Source: Bradyrhizobium manausense (GTDB taxonomy: Bacteria; Pseudomonadota; Alphaproteobacteria; Rhizobiales; Xanthobacteraceae). From it: 64,000 bases of DNA. A model generated the notes under the pieces. That model had not been told where the DNA came from, searched no databases, and worked only from the letters and a program-made list of their open reading frames with translations. The stretch spans positions 286,501-350,500 of the forward strand of contig NZ_JAFCLG010000002.1 of NCBI RefSeq assembly GCF_018129685.1. The letters are read 5' to 3'. The position numbers and the translations under genes were made by a program. Below are positions 25,097-34,561 of this stretch, one piece after another; positions within the stretch are counted from its first letter, which is position 1, and the number at the start of each line of letters is the position of its first letter.

Positions 25097-25256
25097 AGCG
25101 CTACCGCCTTTCCCCCACATCAGTCAAATCTAAGATATTTTCTCCGATCGTCCGCCTAAACTCAGAAACTTGTCGAACGGTAGGTTGAAAGCGCGGAAGC
25201 GCTACCGCTTTTGCCCGCATCGGCCGAACCTACGATATTTTCTCCGATCGTCTGCC
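25097..25256. repeat. Imperfect direct repeat, two copies of about 60 bp
   Basis: Copy 1 (25097-25156) and copy 2 (25198-25256) share GCGCTACCGC, a middle CCCxCAT segment and GATATTTTCTCCGATCGTC, roughly 80 percent identical by eye. The spacer is 41 bp. They lie just beyond the 3' end of panB, in the 480-bp stretch 24817-25296, which otherwise holds no gene. Origin may be a local tandem duplication or a repeated 3'-UTR element of the panB transcript. Confidence 0.65.
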
Positions 25257-25296
25257 GGAAAGGACCGGCGGAAAGGCTCCAGAGCTGCGGTATCGG

Positions 25297-26130
25297 CTAT
25301 TTCGCGGATTTATGAGGCGCATCACCGAAGACATGCTCTGATGTCGGAAATTGCTTGGTGCGCACCTCAGCCGCGTACGTGGCGATCGCGTGGTCGGCAT
25401 CACGCCCGAGTTCGGAGTAACGCTTAACGAACTTCGGGCGGAAATCCGTGAAAATCCCAAGCAGGTCGTCCGTGACCAGAATCTGACCGTCGCACGCACC
25501 AGATGCGCCAATCCCAATAGTCGGAATGGGGATCTTTCCCGTAATCTGGCGAGCCAATGATTCGGCAACCTTTTCAAGAACGACGGCAAACGCGCCGGCC
25601 TCCGAGATAGCGACCGCATCTCGCATGATTCTCTCGCCGTCGCGGCCTCGACCTTGCACCTTGTAACCACCGAATGCATTCACGCTCTGCGGAGTAAGGC
25701 CAATATGAGCCATCACCGGAATGCCACGTGCCGTTAGGAAACGAACCGTTCCCGCCATGTTTTCACCGCCCTCAAGCTTAACAGCCGCACACCCGGTTTC
25801 AGCCATCACTCGCGCGGCACTCCGGAATGCTTGTTCTCTGCTTTCCTCATATGCTCCAAAGGGCAAATCAACGACCATGAGAGCTCGATTAATTCCGCGG
25901 CGGACCGCCTGCCCATGCAAGATCATCATGTCGAGAGTAACGCCGAGCGTCGATGGAAGGCCGTGAAGAGCCATTCCCACGCTATCGCCCACCAGAACCA
26001 CGTCACAATGCCGATCAACTAACGAAGCGATTGGTGTGGTATAGGCGGTTAAGCAGACGATCGGCAGCTCGCCCTTTCTCGCCAAGATATCCGGCGGCAT
26101 CAGCGCTTTTTTTGGAAACTCTGAACTCAC
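25297..26130 (-). CDS. panB: 3-Methyl-2-oxobutanoate hydroxymethyltransferase (ketopantoate hydroxymethyltransferase)
   Basis: A 277-residue TIM-barrel enzyme. [21 protein letters not shown] leads into [10 protein letters not shown] (metal-binding Asp), with [13 protein letters not shown] (second acidic ligand) and AFAVVLEKV (catalytic Glu region) following. It transfers a hydroxymethyl group from methylene-tetrahydrofolate to 2-oxoisovalerate, the first committed step of pantothenate, and so feeds CoA synthesis. It is separated from bioA by 179 bp and so may have its own promoter. With panD at 29440 it gives both branches before panC, which is not in the window. Length is normal for the family. 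Confidence 0.95.
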   Translation of the reverse strand: MSSEFPKKALMPPDILARKGELPIVCLTAYTTPIASLVDRHCDVVLVGDSVGMALHGLPSTLGVTLDMMILHGQAVRRGINRALMVVDLPFGAYEESREQAFRSAARVMAETGCAAVKLEGGENMAGTVRFLTARGIPVMAHIGLTPQSVNAFGGYKVQGRGRDGERIMRDAVAISEAGAFAVVLEKVAESLARQITGKIPIPTIGIGASGACDGQILVTDDLLGIFTDFRPKFVKRYSELGRDADHAIATYAAEVRTKQFPTSEHVFGDAPHKSAK

Positions 26131-26309
26131 GTTCTCTCCTCCATGTCCTCGGTTTCATATCCGTTTGTGAGACGATTGCGCGAACTTGAACTCATCGCAG
26201 CAATACTCTCACTATAAATCAGGTTGTTCTGCGTCCATCGACGACGACTGAGTTCGCCGCAAAAACGTGGCAGCTGCGTTGCGATAAGTTAAGCTCCCCT
26301 AATTCTCTT

Positions 26310-27575
26310 TCAAACCAGCGCATCGGCTGCATCGCTGATGGCGGCGTAGATTTCATCGAGATCTGCCGCTGTGACGCAATAAGGCGGCATGACATAGATC
26401 GTGTTGCCGAGCGGGCGCAGCAAAAGATTACGACTGTTAAAGAAAGCCTGAAGGTTCTGACCGATGCCAGCGAGATAACCGCCATCGCGTGCTTTCAGCT
26501 CGAGTGCCGTGATGGTACCGGTCCGGCGGACGTTCTTAAAGCGTGCGTCGGCGCGGAATGGCTCAATTCCCTGCTCCTGCATCGCAGCGACGGAAGCGAT
26601 GCGCTGTCGAACTTCCCGATTTTGCCAAAGATCCAGGTTCGCCTTTGCGGCAGCGCAGGCCACTGGGTTTGCCGTGTATGAACTCGAATGGAAAAACGTG
26701 CGCGTACGGTCTTTCGAATAATGTGCGTCAAAAATGTCGGCGCGGCAGAGCGTCACCGCGAGCGGAAGCGATCCGCCCGTGAGACCTTTGGAATAGCAGG
26801 CGATATCTGGCGACACATGCGCCTGCTCGCAAGCGAACAAGGTCCCCGTGCGGCCCCAGCCGGTCATGACCTCGTCGGCAATGAACAGAACGTTCGACAT
26901 CTCGCAGATCCGCTTCATCGCTTTCAGCACCCAGGCGGGATACATCAGCATCCCGCCCGCACCCAAGATCAGCGGCTCCACGATAAAGGCTGCTGGATTG
27001 TCTTTCCGGCACGCAACTTCGAGCGCATGGAGGGTCGCCTGTTCATGACCGCTCGCCGGAAATGGGACTGAGGTAACGTCAAACAGCAGCGGCCCGTACG
27101 CCGCGTTGAAGATGCCTCGCGCGCCGACCGACATCGTCCCCACCGTTTCGCCGTGGTAGGAGTGCTGCATCACAACAATGCGTGTTCGCTGCTTGCCGAT
27201 GTTGTGCCAGTAGCCGAGCGCCATTTTCAGCGCTACTTCCACGCTGGTCGAGCCGCTGTCGGAAAAGAAGACGTGGTCGAGACCAGGGGGTGCAATTTTC
27301 AGAAGAAGCGCGGCAACCTCTTCGGCCGGTTCGTGAGTATAGCCGGCAAAGATAGTCTGGTTGAGCTTTTCTGCCTGTTTCTGAATCGCGCTCACGATAT
27401 ATGGATGGCAATGGCCATGGGTCACGACCCACCAGGATGAGATCGCATCAATGAGGCGGCGGCCATCCCTGGTATGGAGATACGCACCTTCTCCGCGCAC
27501 AATCTCGGTCATCTCGTCTTGAAGCGCGTGCTGCGTGAACGGATGCCAGATCGACGACTTCTTCTTTGGCCTCAT
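26310..27575 (-). CDS. bioA: Adenosylmethionine-8-amino-7-oxononanoate aminotransferase
   Basis: A 421-residue class III PLP aminotransferase. N-terminal IWHPFTQHA is a BioA hallmark, [13 protein letters not shown] follows, and the PLP lysine lies in [14 protein letters not shown]. It converts KAPA to DAPA using S-adenosylmethionine as amino donor in biotin synthesis. The ATG overlaps the bioD stop by 4 nt (ATGA). It ends the visible bioB-panD-bioF-bioD-bioA order on the minus strand, downstream of the BioR-box promoter. Typical length for the family. Confidence 0.96.
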   Translation of the reverse strand: MRPKKKSSIWHPFTQHALQDEMTEIVRGEGAYLHTRDGRRLIDAISSWWVVTHGHCHPYIVSAIQKQAEKLNQTIFAGYTHEPAEEVAALLLKIAPPGLDHVFFSDSGSTSVEVALKMALGYWHNIGKQRTRIVVMQHSYHGETVGTMSVGARGIFNAAYGPLLFDVTSVPFPASGHEQATLHALEVACRKDNPAAFIVEPLILGAGGMLMYPAWVLKAMKRICEMSNVLFIADEVMTGWGRTGTLFACEQAHVSPDIACYSKGLTGGSLPLAVTLCRADIFDAHYSKDRTRTFFHSSSYTANPVACAAAKANLDLWQNREVRQRIASVAAMQEQGIEPFRADARFKNVRRTGTITALELKARDGGYLAGIGQNLQAFFNSRNLLLRPLGNTIYVMPPYCVTAADLDEIYAAISDAADALV

Positions 27576-28204
27576 CGGCTGAAATCATCGCGGTTGAATG
27601 CGGTTGTGAATGCGGCCTGCAGCGTGCTTGTCGTGAGAGGAGAGACCCGCGGCAACCGTCCCAGCCTCCAGACCCGCCCAATCTCGCAAATAGCGCACTC
27701 ACTGTCGGAATTTCTTTCGCCGATGAAGGCAATTCCGAGAATTTCGATCTTACGATTGCGCAGCGCTTCGATCGACAAGAGCGAATGATTGATGGTGCCC
27801 AGCGCAGTGCGCGCGCAAAGCACAACCGGAAGATGCCAGCGCGCAAAGATGTCAATATAAAGTGTGCTACGACTGAGCGGCACCATCAGCCCACCCGCAC
27901 CCTCAATCACAAGCGGGCGATCGCCGGTATCCGGCACATCGAGCGACTCCGCGTCGATGCGAACTCCGTCAATTTCCGCGGCATGATAGGGAGAAGCGGG
28001 CGTTTCCAGGCGGTAACGCTCGGGCACAATGCGATCGTCCGAGAGACCGCCCAGCCGCACGACGAACTGGGAATCGGTCTCTCCTTCGAGGCCGGCTTGA
28101 ATCGGTTTCCAATAATTCGCGCCGAGGAAATCGGCGAGCCCTGCAGAGAAGACCGTCTTCCCGACCCCGGTGTCGGTGCCAGTCACCACGATCCGGCGGC
28201 TCAT
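27572..28204 (-). CDS. bioD: Dethiobiotin synthetase
   Basis: A 210-residue P-loop ATPase with Walker [10 protein letters not shown] at residues 8-16. NYWKPIQAG and [12 protein letters not shown] are family landmarks that hold DAPA and magnesium-ATP. It closes the ureido ring to give dethiobiotin. Start and stop overlap bioF and bioA by ATGA on both sides, so these three genes are translated as a unit. Confidence 0.96.
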   Translation of the reverse strand: MSRRIVVTGTDTGVGKTVFSAGLADFLGANYWKPIQAGLEGETDSQFVVRLGGLSDDRIVPERYRLETPASPYHAAEIDGVRIDAESLDVPDTGDRPLVIEGAGGLMVPLSRSTLYIDIFARWHLPVVLCARTALGTINHSLLSIEALRNRKIEILGIAFIGERNSDSECAICEIGRVWRLGRLPRVSPLTTSTLQAAFTTAFNRDDFSR

Positions 28205-29355
28205 CTGGCGTCGCCTCTCGTCTCTTCCATCAGGGCATCGAGCATTGCCCGCACGTCGTTCTCGTCGACGTTCAGTGTCAGGGAAATTCGCAACCGTGCC
28301 GTGCCCGCCGGCACGGTCGGGGGCCGGATTCCACGGATGTCGAACCCGCGAGCCTGCAGGGCAGACGCCAGCGCCATCGCACGCGCATTGTCGCCAACGA
28401 TATACGGCACAATCTGCGAATCCGAACGGCTCCGGCCACCGCGCAGGCCGATCTCCCGATGCGTGAACGCAACGAGATTGGCCAGACGCTGCTGCCGGTC
28501 GGGTTCCTGCTGCAGGATTGCTAGCGCCTCACGCACTGCGACGGCTGTCAAGGGTGACGGCGCGGTAGCGAAAATAAACGGGCGGCAGCGATTGACCATG
28601 AAGTCGCGCAGCACGCGGGTCGCGGTGATGAGCGCACCGGCGGCGCCTAGCGCCTTGCCGCAGGTATGGACGACCACCAGATTTTCGCGCCCCTCATAAG
28701 GGGCAGTCAGCCCTCGTCCACGCTCACCATAGACACCCGTGGCATGAGCCTCATCCACCATCAGGAACGCATCATACCGGTCCGCGATTCCGACGAGTTC
28801 TTCTAGCGGCGCGAAATCTCCATCCATGCTGTAGAGACTTTCCACCACGATCCAGACGCGCCCCTTTCCGCCTTCCGCTCGCCAGTCGCGAATTGTGTTT
28901 TCGACCAACTGGGAGTCGTTGTGTGCGCTTTCGCGAAATTCGGCGCGGCCGGCCCGTGCGCCTTCATGAATACTCGCGTGCAGGAGAGAATCGAGAACGA
29001 GCAGGTCACCCCGCTGCGGCAGCGTTGTCAGGACGGCAAAGTTTGCGACATATCCAGAGCCGAAAAAAAGCGCCGTCTCTGCTCCGAAGAACCTAGCGGC
29101 TTCTGCTTCAAGGCTTTCGTGCTCCTCGCAGTTTCCGCGCAGAAGCCGCGACCCGCTGGCTCCGATCGGCGTGCCGGCCTCGAGCGCAGCCGAGACAGCC
29201 TTTTTCATACGCGGCGCGCGCGCCAGCGCGAGATAATCGTTCGATGCGAAATCGATACCCGCTCGTGGCTTGAGGCCGCGCAGCCGGTCCTCGGCTTTCA
29301 GGGCATGGAGGGCCGTGACGTATGTGGCAATCTTGTCCGCATGGACTGGGTTCAT
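28201..29355 (-). CDS. bioF: 8-Amino-7-oxononanoate synthase
   Basis: A 384-residue alpha-oxoamine synthase. [33 protein letters not shown] and the PLP lysine in [14 protein letters not shown] are diagnostic. It condenses pimeloyl-thioester with alanine, the first dedicated step of the biotin ring pathway. An 84-nt gap separates it from panD upstream; the stop overlaps the bioD start. No bioC, bioH or bioZ for pimeloyl supply is seen in the window. Confidence 0.95.
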   Translation of the reverse strand: MNPVHADKIATYVTALHALKAEDRLRGLKPRAGIDFASNDYLALARAPRMKKAVSAALEAGTPIGASGSRLLRGNCEEHESLEAEAARFFGAETALFFGSGYVANFAVLTTLPQRGDLLVLDSLLHASIHEGARAGRAEFRESAHNDSQLVENTIRDWRAEGGKGRVWIVVESLYSMDGDFAPLEELVGIADRYDAFLMVDEAHATGVYGERGRGLTAPYEGRENLVVVHTCGKALGAAGALITATRVLRDFMVNRCRPFIFATAPSPLTAVAVREALAILQQEPDRQQRLANLVAFTHREIGLRGGRSRSDSQIVPYIVGDNARAMALASALQARGFDIRGIRPPTVPAGTARLRISLTLNVDENDVRAMLDALMEETRGDAR

Positions 29356-29439
29356 TGTACAGCTCCAGACACGCGCTCAGTTGCGCAAAAGCATGACGGC
29401 CGCAAAATGCAAAAGTTCTCAGCATCGGCCTCGTCGATT

Positions 29440-29793
29440 TCAACTTGGTAGGATGCGATTTTGTTCGTCGACCAGCACGACGCGCGGCCTGAATGCTCTC
29501 GCTTCGACCTCCTCACATGAGGCATATGCAACGATAATCACCTTATCTCCAATCATCGCTAGTCTCGCAGCCGCACCATTGAGGCCTATCATGCCTGATC
29601 CTCTAGGCGCCTCTATCACGTAGGTGGCAAAGCGCGCGCCAGTGTCGATGTTGTAGATTTCGACGCGCTCATTGATCAGAAATCCCGCAGCGTCCAATAG
29701 CGTACGATCAATCGATATCGAGCCCTCATAATGCAGATCGGCTTGGGTCACCGAGGCGCGATGGATTTTGCCTTTCATCAAAGTAATTTGCAT
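29440..29793 (-). CDS. panD: Aspartate 1-decarboxylase (pyruvoyl-type)
   Basis: A 117-residue proenzyme. Self-cleavage site Gly24-Ser25 in [10 protein letters not shown] and Lys7-Lys9 (LMKGKIHR) are present, as is the downstream [11 protein letters not shown] segment with the structural Asn. It makes beta-alanine for pantothenate. Its start lies 16 nt inside the bioB 3' end, so a pantothenate gene is embedded in a biotin operon. C-terminus [10 protein letters not shown] is a usual end. Confidence 0.95.
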   Translation of the reverse strand: MQITLMKGKIHRASVTQADLHYEGSISIDRTLLDAAGFLINERVEIYNIDTGARFATYVIEAPRGSGMIGLNGAAARLAMIGDKVIIVAYASCEEVEARAFRPRVVLVDEQNRILPS

Positions 29794-30839
29794 TTGTTAC
29801 CTACACTGAAGTTGTGCGCTGGCTGCGCGTTGACCTGTTTCACTTGGTTGAGACAGGATTTGATCCCGAGCCGATCCAGCAAATCCGCATCACGATCGCG
29901 CTGCGGGTTCTTGGTGGTCAGGAGCACATCGCCGATGAAGATCGAATTCGCGCCGGCCAGGAAGCACAGCGCCTGCAGTTCATCCGTCATGTATTGCCGG
30001 CCGGCGGACAACCGCACGACGCTCTGCGGCATCATGATGCGGGCGATCGCCACCAGGCGCACCAGCGCGATCGGATCGGGACGCTCCGCGATGTCGTTGA
30101 CCGGCACGCCCTTGACCTCGTTCCACAGGTTGATCGGCACGCTCTCCGGATGGCTGGGGAGATTGGCGAGCAGCACGAGCATGCCTAGCCGGTCCTCGAC
30201 GCGCTCACCCATGCCGACGATGCCGCCGCAGCAAACCTTGATGCCGGCGTCGCGCACATGCGCGAGCGTATCGATGCGGTCCTGCAAGGTGCGCGTGGTG
30301 ATGATCTTGTCGTAGAACTCGGGCGATGTATCGACGTTGTGGTTGTAGAAATCGAGGCCGGCGTCGGAGAGCCGCGCGGCCTGAGCAGTCGTCAGCATGC
30401 CGAGCGTGACGCAGGTTTCCATGCCGAGACCTTTGACCGCGCGCACCATCTCGCAGACATGGTCGAGGTCGCGGTCTTTTGGATTGCGCCAGGCGGCTGC
30501 CATGCAGAAGCGGCTGGCGCCGGCATCCTTGGCGCGCTGCGCGGTGGCGACCACATCGGCCCGATCCATCAGCCGCGTCGCCTTCAGGCCGGTGTCGTAA
30601 TGCGCGCTCTGCGAGCAGTAACCGCAATCCTCCGGACACCCGCCGGTCTTGATGCTGAGCAGGCTTGCAGTCTCGACGTGGTTCGGATCGAAATTACAGC
30701 GATGAATGCTTTGGGCTTCAAAGATCAGGTCGGCGAACGGTAATCCATAGAGCGCCTCGGCCTGGGAGCGCGTCCAGTCGTGGCGGACAAGTTCTGGCTC
30801 GTTGCTGCCGTTCTGCCTAGCTCCCCCGGCATGAATCAT
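29778..30839 (-). CDS. bioB: Biotin synthase
   Basis: A 353-residue radical SAM enzyme. The CxxxCxxC cluster lies in [28 protein letters not shown] and the arginine-containing RLSAGRQYM region, near the auxiliary iron-sulfur cluster, are also present. It inserts sulfur into dethiobiotin. It is the first gene of the operon and starts 22 nt from the perfect BioR inverted repeat at 30861, so repression in biotin-replete cells is expected. Start chosen at ATG 30839; Met-Ile-His opening is not conserved, so a slightly later start is possible. Confidence 0.96.
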   Translation of the reverse strand: MIHAGGARQNGSNEPELVRHDWTRSQAEALYGLPFADLIFEAQSIHRCNFDPNHVETASLLSIKTGGCPEDCGYCSQSAHYDTGLKATRLMDRADVVATAQRAKDAGASRFCMAAAWRNPKDRDLDHVCEMVRAVKGLGMETCVTLGMLTTAQAARLSDAGLDFYNHNVDTSPEFYDKIITTRTLQDRIDTLAHVRDAGIKVCCGGIVGMGERVEDRLGMLVLLANLPSHPESVPINLWNEVKGVPVNDIAERPDPIALVRLVAIARIMMPQSVVRLSAGRQYMTDELQALCFLAGANSIFIGDVLLTTKNPQRDRDADLLDRLGIKSCLNQVKQVNAQPAHNFSVGNKCKLL

Positions 30840-30860
30840 GAGATTTGCCTTTCTAGATTT

Positions 30861-30889
30861 TTATAGATAATATAACATATTATCTATAA
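30861..30889. promoter_or_regulatory. BioR operator: perfect 13-bp inverted repeat made of two BioR boxes
   Basis: TTATAGATAATAT (30861-30873), spacer AAC, then ATATTATCTATAA (30877-30889): a perfect inverted repeat. Each arm contains the known BioR box (TTATAGATAA or its complement TTATCTATAA), so two boxes lie 19 bp apart, about two helical turns. It sits between bioB and the divergent bioR and should control both. The match to the published BioR consensus is from memory. Confidence 0.85.
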
Positions 30890-30946
30890 TTCTTGATCCG
30901 AATCGATGCTATCCTAGGCAATACACGAACGCACTCCTTTTTATGG

Positions 30947-30957
30947 TAGATAATCTA
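30947..30957. promoter_or_regulatory. Degenerate BioR-like box overlapping the bioR start codon
   Basis: TAGATAATCTA is an 11-bp palindrome ending on the A of the bioR ATG. With flanking bases it matches the BioR box at about 8 of 10 positions on either strand. BioR binding there would block its own translation start, a second level of autoregulation. Weaker than the site at 30861. Confidence 0.5.
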
Positions 30958-31595
30958 TGATAGCCGGCGATGAGAATGCGACCACAGCGGGCCGCATTGC
31001 GCAGATAATCGGCGAGCGCATTATCAGCGGCACCCTGCACCCCGATGCGCCGCTGCGGCAGGACCATATCGCGCGGGAATTCAGTTCAAGCCACGTCCCG
31101 GTGCGTGAGGCATTTCGGCAGCTAGAAGCTCAACATCTTGTTGTCGGCGTGCCCCGTCGCGGCGTACGGGTTGCGCCGCTCGATACCAATTCGGTGAAGG
31201 ACATCGCCGAGATGCGAGCAGCGCTGGAAGTGGTCGCGTTGAGGAATGCCGCACCGAAGCTGACGTCATCCCATTTGGCACGGATCGAGCTGGCTCTGAT
31301 TGAAGCAGACAGTGCCGAGACGATTCAGGAATTTGAGGCAGCCAACCGCGCCTTTCACCACGCGCTGGTGGCGCCCTGCGCGATGCCGCGACTGCTGGCC
31401 AGCCTGGATGAATTGCAGCTTGCAAATTCTCGATTAGTGTTCGCGATGGCGCGCAATGTCGGCTGGCGACCGCGGTCCAATCAGGATCACCGCTTGATTC
31501 TACAAGCATTACGAATGCGCAACGTCGATCAAGCCTGCAGCCTGCTCGCGCGTCACATTCAAACCATTGAGCGCCTCGCCATTCCCGCGTCGTGA
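30957..31595 (+). CDS. bioR: BioR, GntR-family repressor of biotin genes
   Basis: A 212-residue GntR/FadR-type regulator. N-terminal winged helix includes GTLHPDAPLRQDHIAREF and SHVPVREAFRQLEAQ; the C-terminal all-helical FCD domain has AEMRAALEVVALRNAA, ANRAFHHALVAPC and DHRLILQALRMRN. The identity is inferred from position: it is divergent from bioB across a promoter holding perfect BioR boxes. BioR is the alphaproteobacterial substitute for BirA repression. Start ATG 30957 lies within a BioR-like palindrome. Family call is firm; the BioR name rests on context plus boxes. Confidence 0.87.
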   Translation: MIAGDENATTAGRIAQIIGERIISGTLHPDAPLRQDHIAREFSSSHVPVREAFRQLEAQHLVVGVPRRGVRVAPLDTNSVKDIAEMRAALEVVALRNAAPKLTSSHLARIELALIEADSAETIQEFEAANRAFHHALVAPCAMPRLLASLDELQLANSRLVFAMARNVGWRPRSNQDHRLILQALRMRNVDQACSLLARHIQTIERLAIPAS

Positions 31596-31715
31596 TGCGG
31601 GAAGGGCTGATCTGTCTTGCTGCCGGCACGAAGGCGTCAGTGACGTTGGCGTTGCGTCAGACTTGATCGCAATATAGGCATGCGACCTGGATCACACCCT
31701 ACTCTACGGCTAGCC

Positions 31716-32009
31716 ATGATTCGTCATATCGTCTTATTCACCGCTAAAGACAAGGCCGACATCGATCAAATGATGGACGGCCTATCGGTTCTCACCACGA
31801 TCCCAAATGCGCGCCGGCTTGAGGTCGCTCGCAACAGAAAAACCGACCAGCTCGGCAACGACATCGACGTCGTCGTTTATGGTGAGTTCGAGAACGAGAC
31901 GGAACTCGCAGCGTATAAGGCGCACGATCTATATCAAGAATCGATCAAGCGGGTGCGACCACTTCGGGAATTGCGATTCGCAGCCGGCTACAATGCGTCG
32001 GCTGAGTAG
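31716..32009 (+). CDS. Dabb (stress-responsive alpha-beta barrel) family protein
   Basis: A 97-residue protein beginning MIRHIVLFTAKDKADI, the usual Dabb opening with MIRH and a VxF strand, and with DVVVYGEFENETELAAYKAHDLYQ matching the conserved centre (DxxxxxxF...L..Y..H..H). Members form ferredoxin-like dimers; few have known function. I chose the internal ATG at 31716 since family members start MIRH; the frame is open 12 codons earlier. It lies between bioR and the pabB remnant with no visible link to either. Confidence 0.8.
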   Translation: MIRHIVLFTAKDKADIDQMMDGLSVLTTIPNARRLEVARNRKTDQLGNDIDVVVYGEFENETELAAYKAHDLYQESIKRVRPLRELRFAAGYNASAE

Positions 32010-32137
32010 GAGGTAAATTCTGACGGTCGAAGTCACGAGTGCACTGGTCCCAGCGGAGAGCTGCCTTCGTTGGAAGGGCAAGCACAACTCGAGGAATCTC
32101 CCTCCGCACAGCCGCCATCGTTGGTGACGTAAGCTCG

Positions 32138-33404
32138 ATGCGCGTTCGTGAGGTACATTGGATTGATCCTGTCACGGCGATGCAGCGTCTCGCACATCGG
32201 CCGAACCTCACGTTTTTGGATAGCGCAGCCAGGCACGAGGCGCTCGGGCGGTATTCATACATGGCCTGCGACCCGTTCAGCATCTACACGGTTGCCAACG
32301 GACAGGCGAGTTGCGGCGGAGAAGCGCTCGAAGGCGATCCATGGAAAGCTCTTCGCACTCTTCTCGCTGCGTATCCACAAGAGCATCGCCCCGATCTTCC
32401 CCCGTTTCAGGGGGGCGCGGCCGGGTTTTTTGCTTACGATCTGAACAGGACATTGGAGCGATTGCCGGCCCCAGCAATTGCCGGTCAGGGATTGCCCCAA
32501 TCGATCCTGCATTTCTATGACGTGGTAATCGCCTACGACCATCGTGACGAGAGATGCTGGATTGTTTCTACCGGATGGCCAGAGCAAGATCCCGCACGTC
32601 GCAGCGAGCGCGCGCACCGTCGAGCCGACGAGTTTGCGGCGCTGCTGGCCTGCCCCAAGCCGCTGCAGAATGACTCCTGCAACACAGAAAGCGCATGGCG
32701 TTCGAACTTCAGCCGCGAGCATTACATCGCAGCAGTACAGAGCGTCATCGACTTGATTCTGGCGGGAGACGTCTTCCAGACCAACATCGCGCAGCGCTTC
32801 ACCGCCAGGCTGTCGACCTCGTTCGACCCACTCGCCTTCTACTGTCAGCTGCGATCGGTGAACCCCGCACCCTTTGCAGCCCTCCTGCTCAATGGCAAGC
32901 TGACCATTGCATCTAGCTCGCCTGAGCGATTCCTGAAGCTCGATGGGCGTCGGGTTGAGACGCGACCAATCAAGGGCACGATTGCACGCTCTGCCGACCC
33001 GAAGGAAGAACAGCGCCGCACTGAATTCCTATTTGCGTCCGAGAAAGACCGTGCTGAGAACATTATGATCGTCGACCTCCTCCGTAATGATCTGTCGCGC
33101 GTTTGCACTGCGCATTCGGTCGAGGTCCCCGCGCTGTGTGACCTCGAATCCTATGCCTCGGTGCATCACCTCGTGTCAGTCATTACAGGGAAACTCGTGG
33201 GAGAACACGACGCCGTTACCCTGCTACGAGCTTGCTTTCCCGGCGGCTCCGTGACCGGCGCGCCGAAGGTACGATCGATGGAAATCATCGCCGAAATTGA
33301 ACGCATCGCGCGAGAGGCCTATTGCGGGGCGATCGGCTTCATGGGATTTAACGGGTGCATGGACTCCGAAGACATCTGCCGACGGGAACGCAGGCGTCGT
33401 GCAG
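32138..33404 (+). pseudogene. pabB: Aminodeoxychorismate synthase component I, 3' end lost to an IS630 element
   Basis: The protein starts MRVREVHWIDP. Chorismate-enzyme core motifs are intact: SSSPERFL, RPIKGTIAR (PIKGT with Lys marks PabB, where TrpE has PIAGT), VDLLRNDLSR, FPGGSVTGAPK and GAIGFMGFNGCMDS. The normal C-terminus of about 40-50 residues after MDS is missing. The frame continues from 33405 into the IS and stops at 33520, adding an Arg-rich unrelated tail. The last bases before the IS already look unlike pabB in this frame, suggesting a further small change. p-Aminobenzoate feeds folate, which PanB needs. Product is probably inactive. Confidence 0.85.
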
Positions 33405-34556
33405 CTAGTGGTCCAAATCTGACACTTCGATTCGCTTGGGGATTCCCTGAAGAACTCGCGTGTGCGAGTCTGGGGTATGCACAAGCGAACGAATATCCAG
33501 TTGAGCCGAGCCGACCGTAGCAAGCTTAAAGCCGTGGTCGCCAACCGCAATAGCCCGCAGAAGCACGTTTGGCGGGCCAAGATCGTCCTTCTGACGGCCG
33601 ATGGTCGCGGCACGGCTGAGATCATGCAAGCCACCGGTAAGGCCAAGACGGTGATCTGGCGCTGGCAGGAACGTTTCCGCGACGAAGGAGCCGCGGGCCT
33701 TTGGCGGGACAAGACGCGGCGGTCGCGCATTCCGCCGCTGAACCCCGAGGTGGCTAAACGTGTGGTCGCCCTGACGTTGGCAGGCCCGCCGCCGGCGGCC
33801 AGTCACTGGACCGGTTCGGCGATGGCGAAGGCAGTCGGGATCAGCGTCAGCTCGGTGCAGCGGATATGGCGTGCTCATGGCCTCCAACCGCACAGGGTCC
33901 GCCAGTTCAAGCTGTCCAACGATCCGCAGTTTGCCGCTAAACTGCACGAGATTGTCGGCCTCTACATCGATCCGCCCGACCATGCCATTGTCTTGTCGGT
34001 CGATGAGAAGAGCCAAATTCAGGCCCTCGATCGCACCCAGCCGGGGCTGCCGATGAAGAAGGGGCGCGCTGGAACCATGACACATGACTACGAGCGCCAT
34101 GGTGTCACTACCTTGTTCGCGGCGCTCGATGTCCTTGAGGGCAAGGTTATCGGCCAGTGCATGAAGCGCCATCGCCATCAGGAGTTCATCCGGTTTCTGA
34201 ACGTCATCGAGGCAAGAGCACCGAAGAAAAAGACGATCCACATCATCGTCGACAACTATGCCACCCACAAGCATCCCGACGTCATGCTGTGGCTCGAAAA
34301 ACATCGGCGGTTTGTCTTCCACTTCACTCCGACATCCGCTTCCTGGCTCAACGCCATTGAGGGCTTCTTTGCCAGGCTCACAAATAAGCGTCTCAAGCGC
34401 GGCGTTTTCCGATCCTTGCGGGAACTCAAAGATGCCATCCACCGCTTCCTCGACGACACCAATGCAAACCCAAAACCCTTTACCTGGACCAAGGACCCAA
34501 ACAAAATCATCGCCGCTGTCAAACGGGGGCACCAAGTGTTAGATTCGATCCACTAG
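33405..34556. mobile_element. IS630-family insertion sequence, about 1.15 kb
   Basis: The left end reads CTAGTGGTCCAAATCTGACAC and the right end, reverse complemented, CTAGTGGATCGAATCTAACAC, so inverted repeats match at about 18 of 21 positions. Both ends sit at CTAG, in keeping with IS630 insertion at TA. Sequence left of it is pabB; right of it is an unrelated meaB, and no pabB 3' end is found. The missing piece implies a deletion next to the IS or recombination between two copies. Confidence 0.85.
33477..34556 (+). CDS. IS630-family transposase
   Basis: A 359-residue DDE transposase with an N-terminal HTH (RGTAEIMQATGKAKTVIWRW) and a second one (VGISVSSVQRIWRAHG). The DDE triad is visible as Asp in VLSVDEKSQIQA, Asp in IHIIVDNYATHKHP and Glu in WLNAIEGFF. 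Start at ATG 33477 (MHKRTNIQLS); a GTG at 33462 is possible. The TAG stop lies in the right inverted repeat. It appears full-length. Confidence 0.92.
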   Translation: MHKRTNIQLSRADRSKLKAVVANRNSPQKHVWRAKIVLLTADGRGTAEIMQATGKAKTVIWRWQERFRDEGAAGLWRDKTRRSRIPPLNPEVAKRVVALTLAGPPPAASHWTGSAMAKAVGISVSSVQRIWRAHGLQPHRVRQFKLSNDPQFAAKLHEIVGLYIDPPDHAIVLSVDEKSQIQALDRTQPGLPMKKGRAGTMTHDYERHGVTTLFAALDVLEGKVIGQCMKRHRHQEFIRFLNVIEARAPKKKTIHIIVDNYATHKHPDVMLWLEKHRRFVFHFTPTSASWLNAIEGFFARLTNKRLKRGVFRSLRELKDAIHRFLDDTNANPKPFTWTKDPNKIIAAVKRGHQVLDSIH

Positions 34557-34561
34557 ATGCC

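Noticed and set aside
25097..25256. CRISPR-like repeat
   Set aside because: Only two copies, unequal and imperfect, with a 41-bp spacer and no cas genes in the window.
22760..25296. tRNA gene as the integrase attachment site
   Set aside because: I looked for a cloverleaf with a CCA-adjacent acceptor and TTCGAATC-type T-loop near the integrase remnants and found none. No rRNA or tRNA gene was recognised anywhere in the window.
31680..31715. Longer start for the Dabb protein
   Set aside because: Adds MRPGSHPTLRLA, which is not part of the conserved fold; family members begin MIRH.
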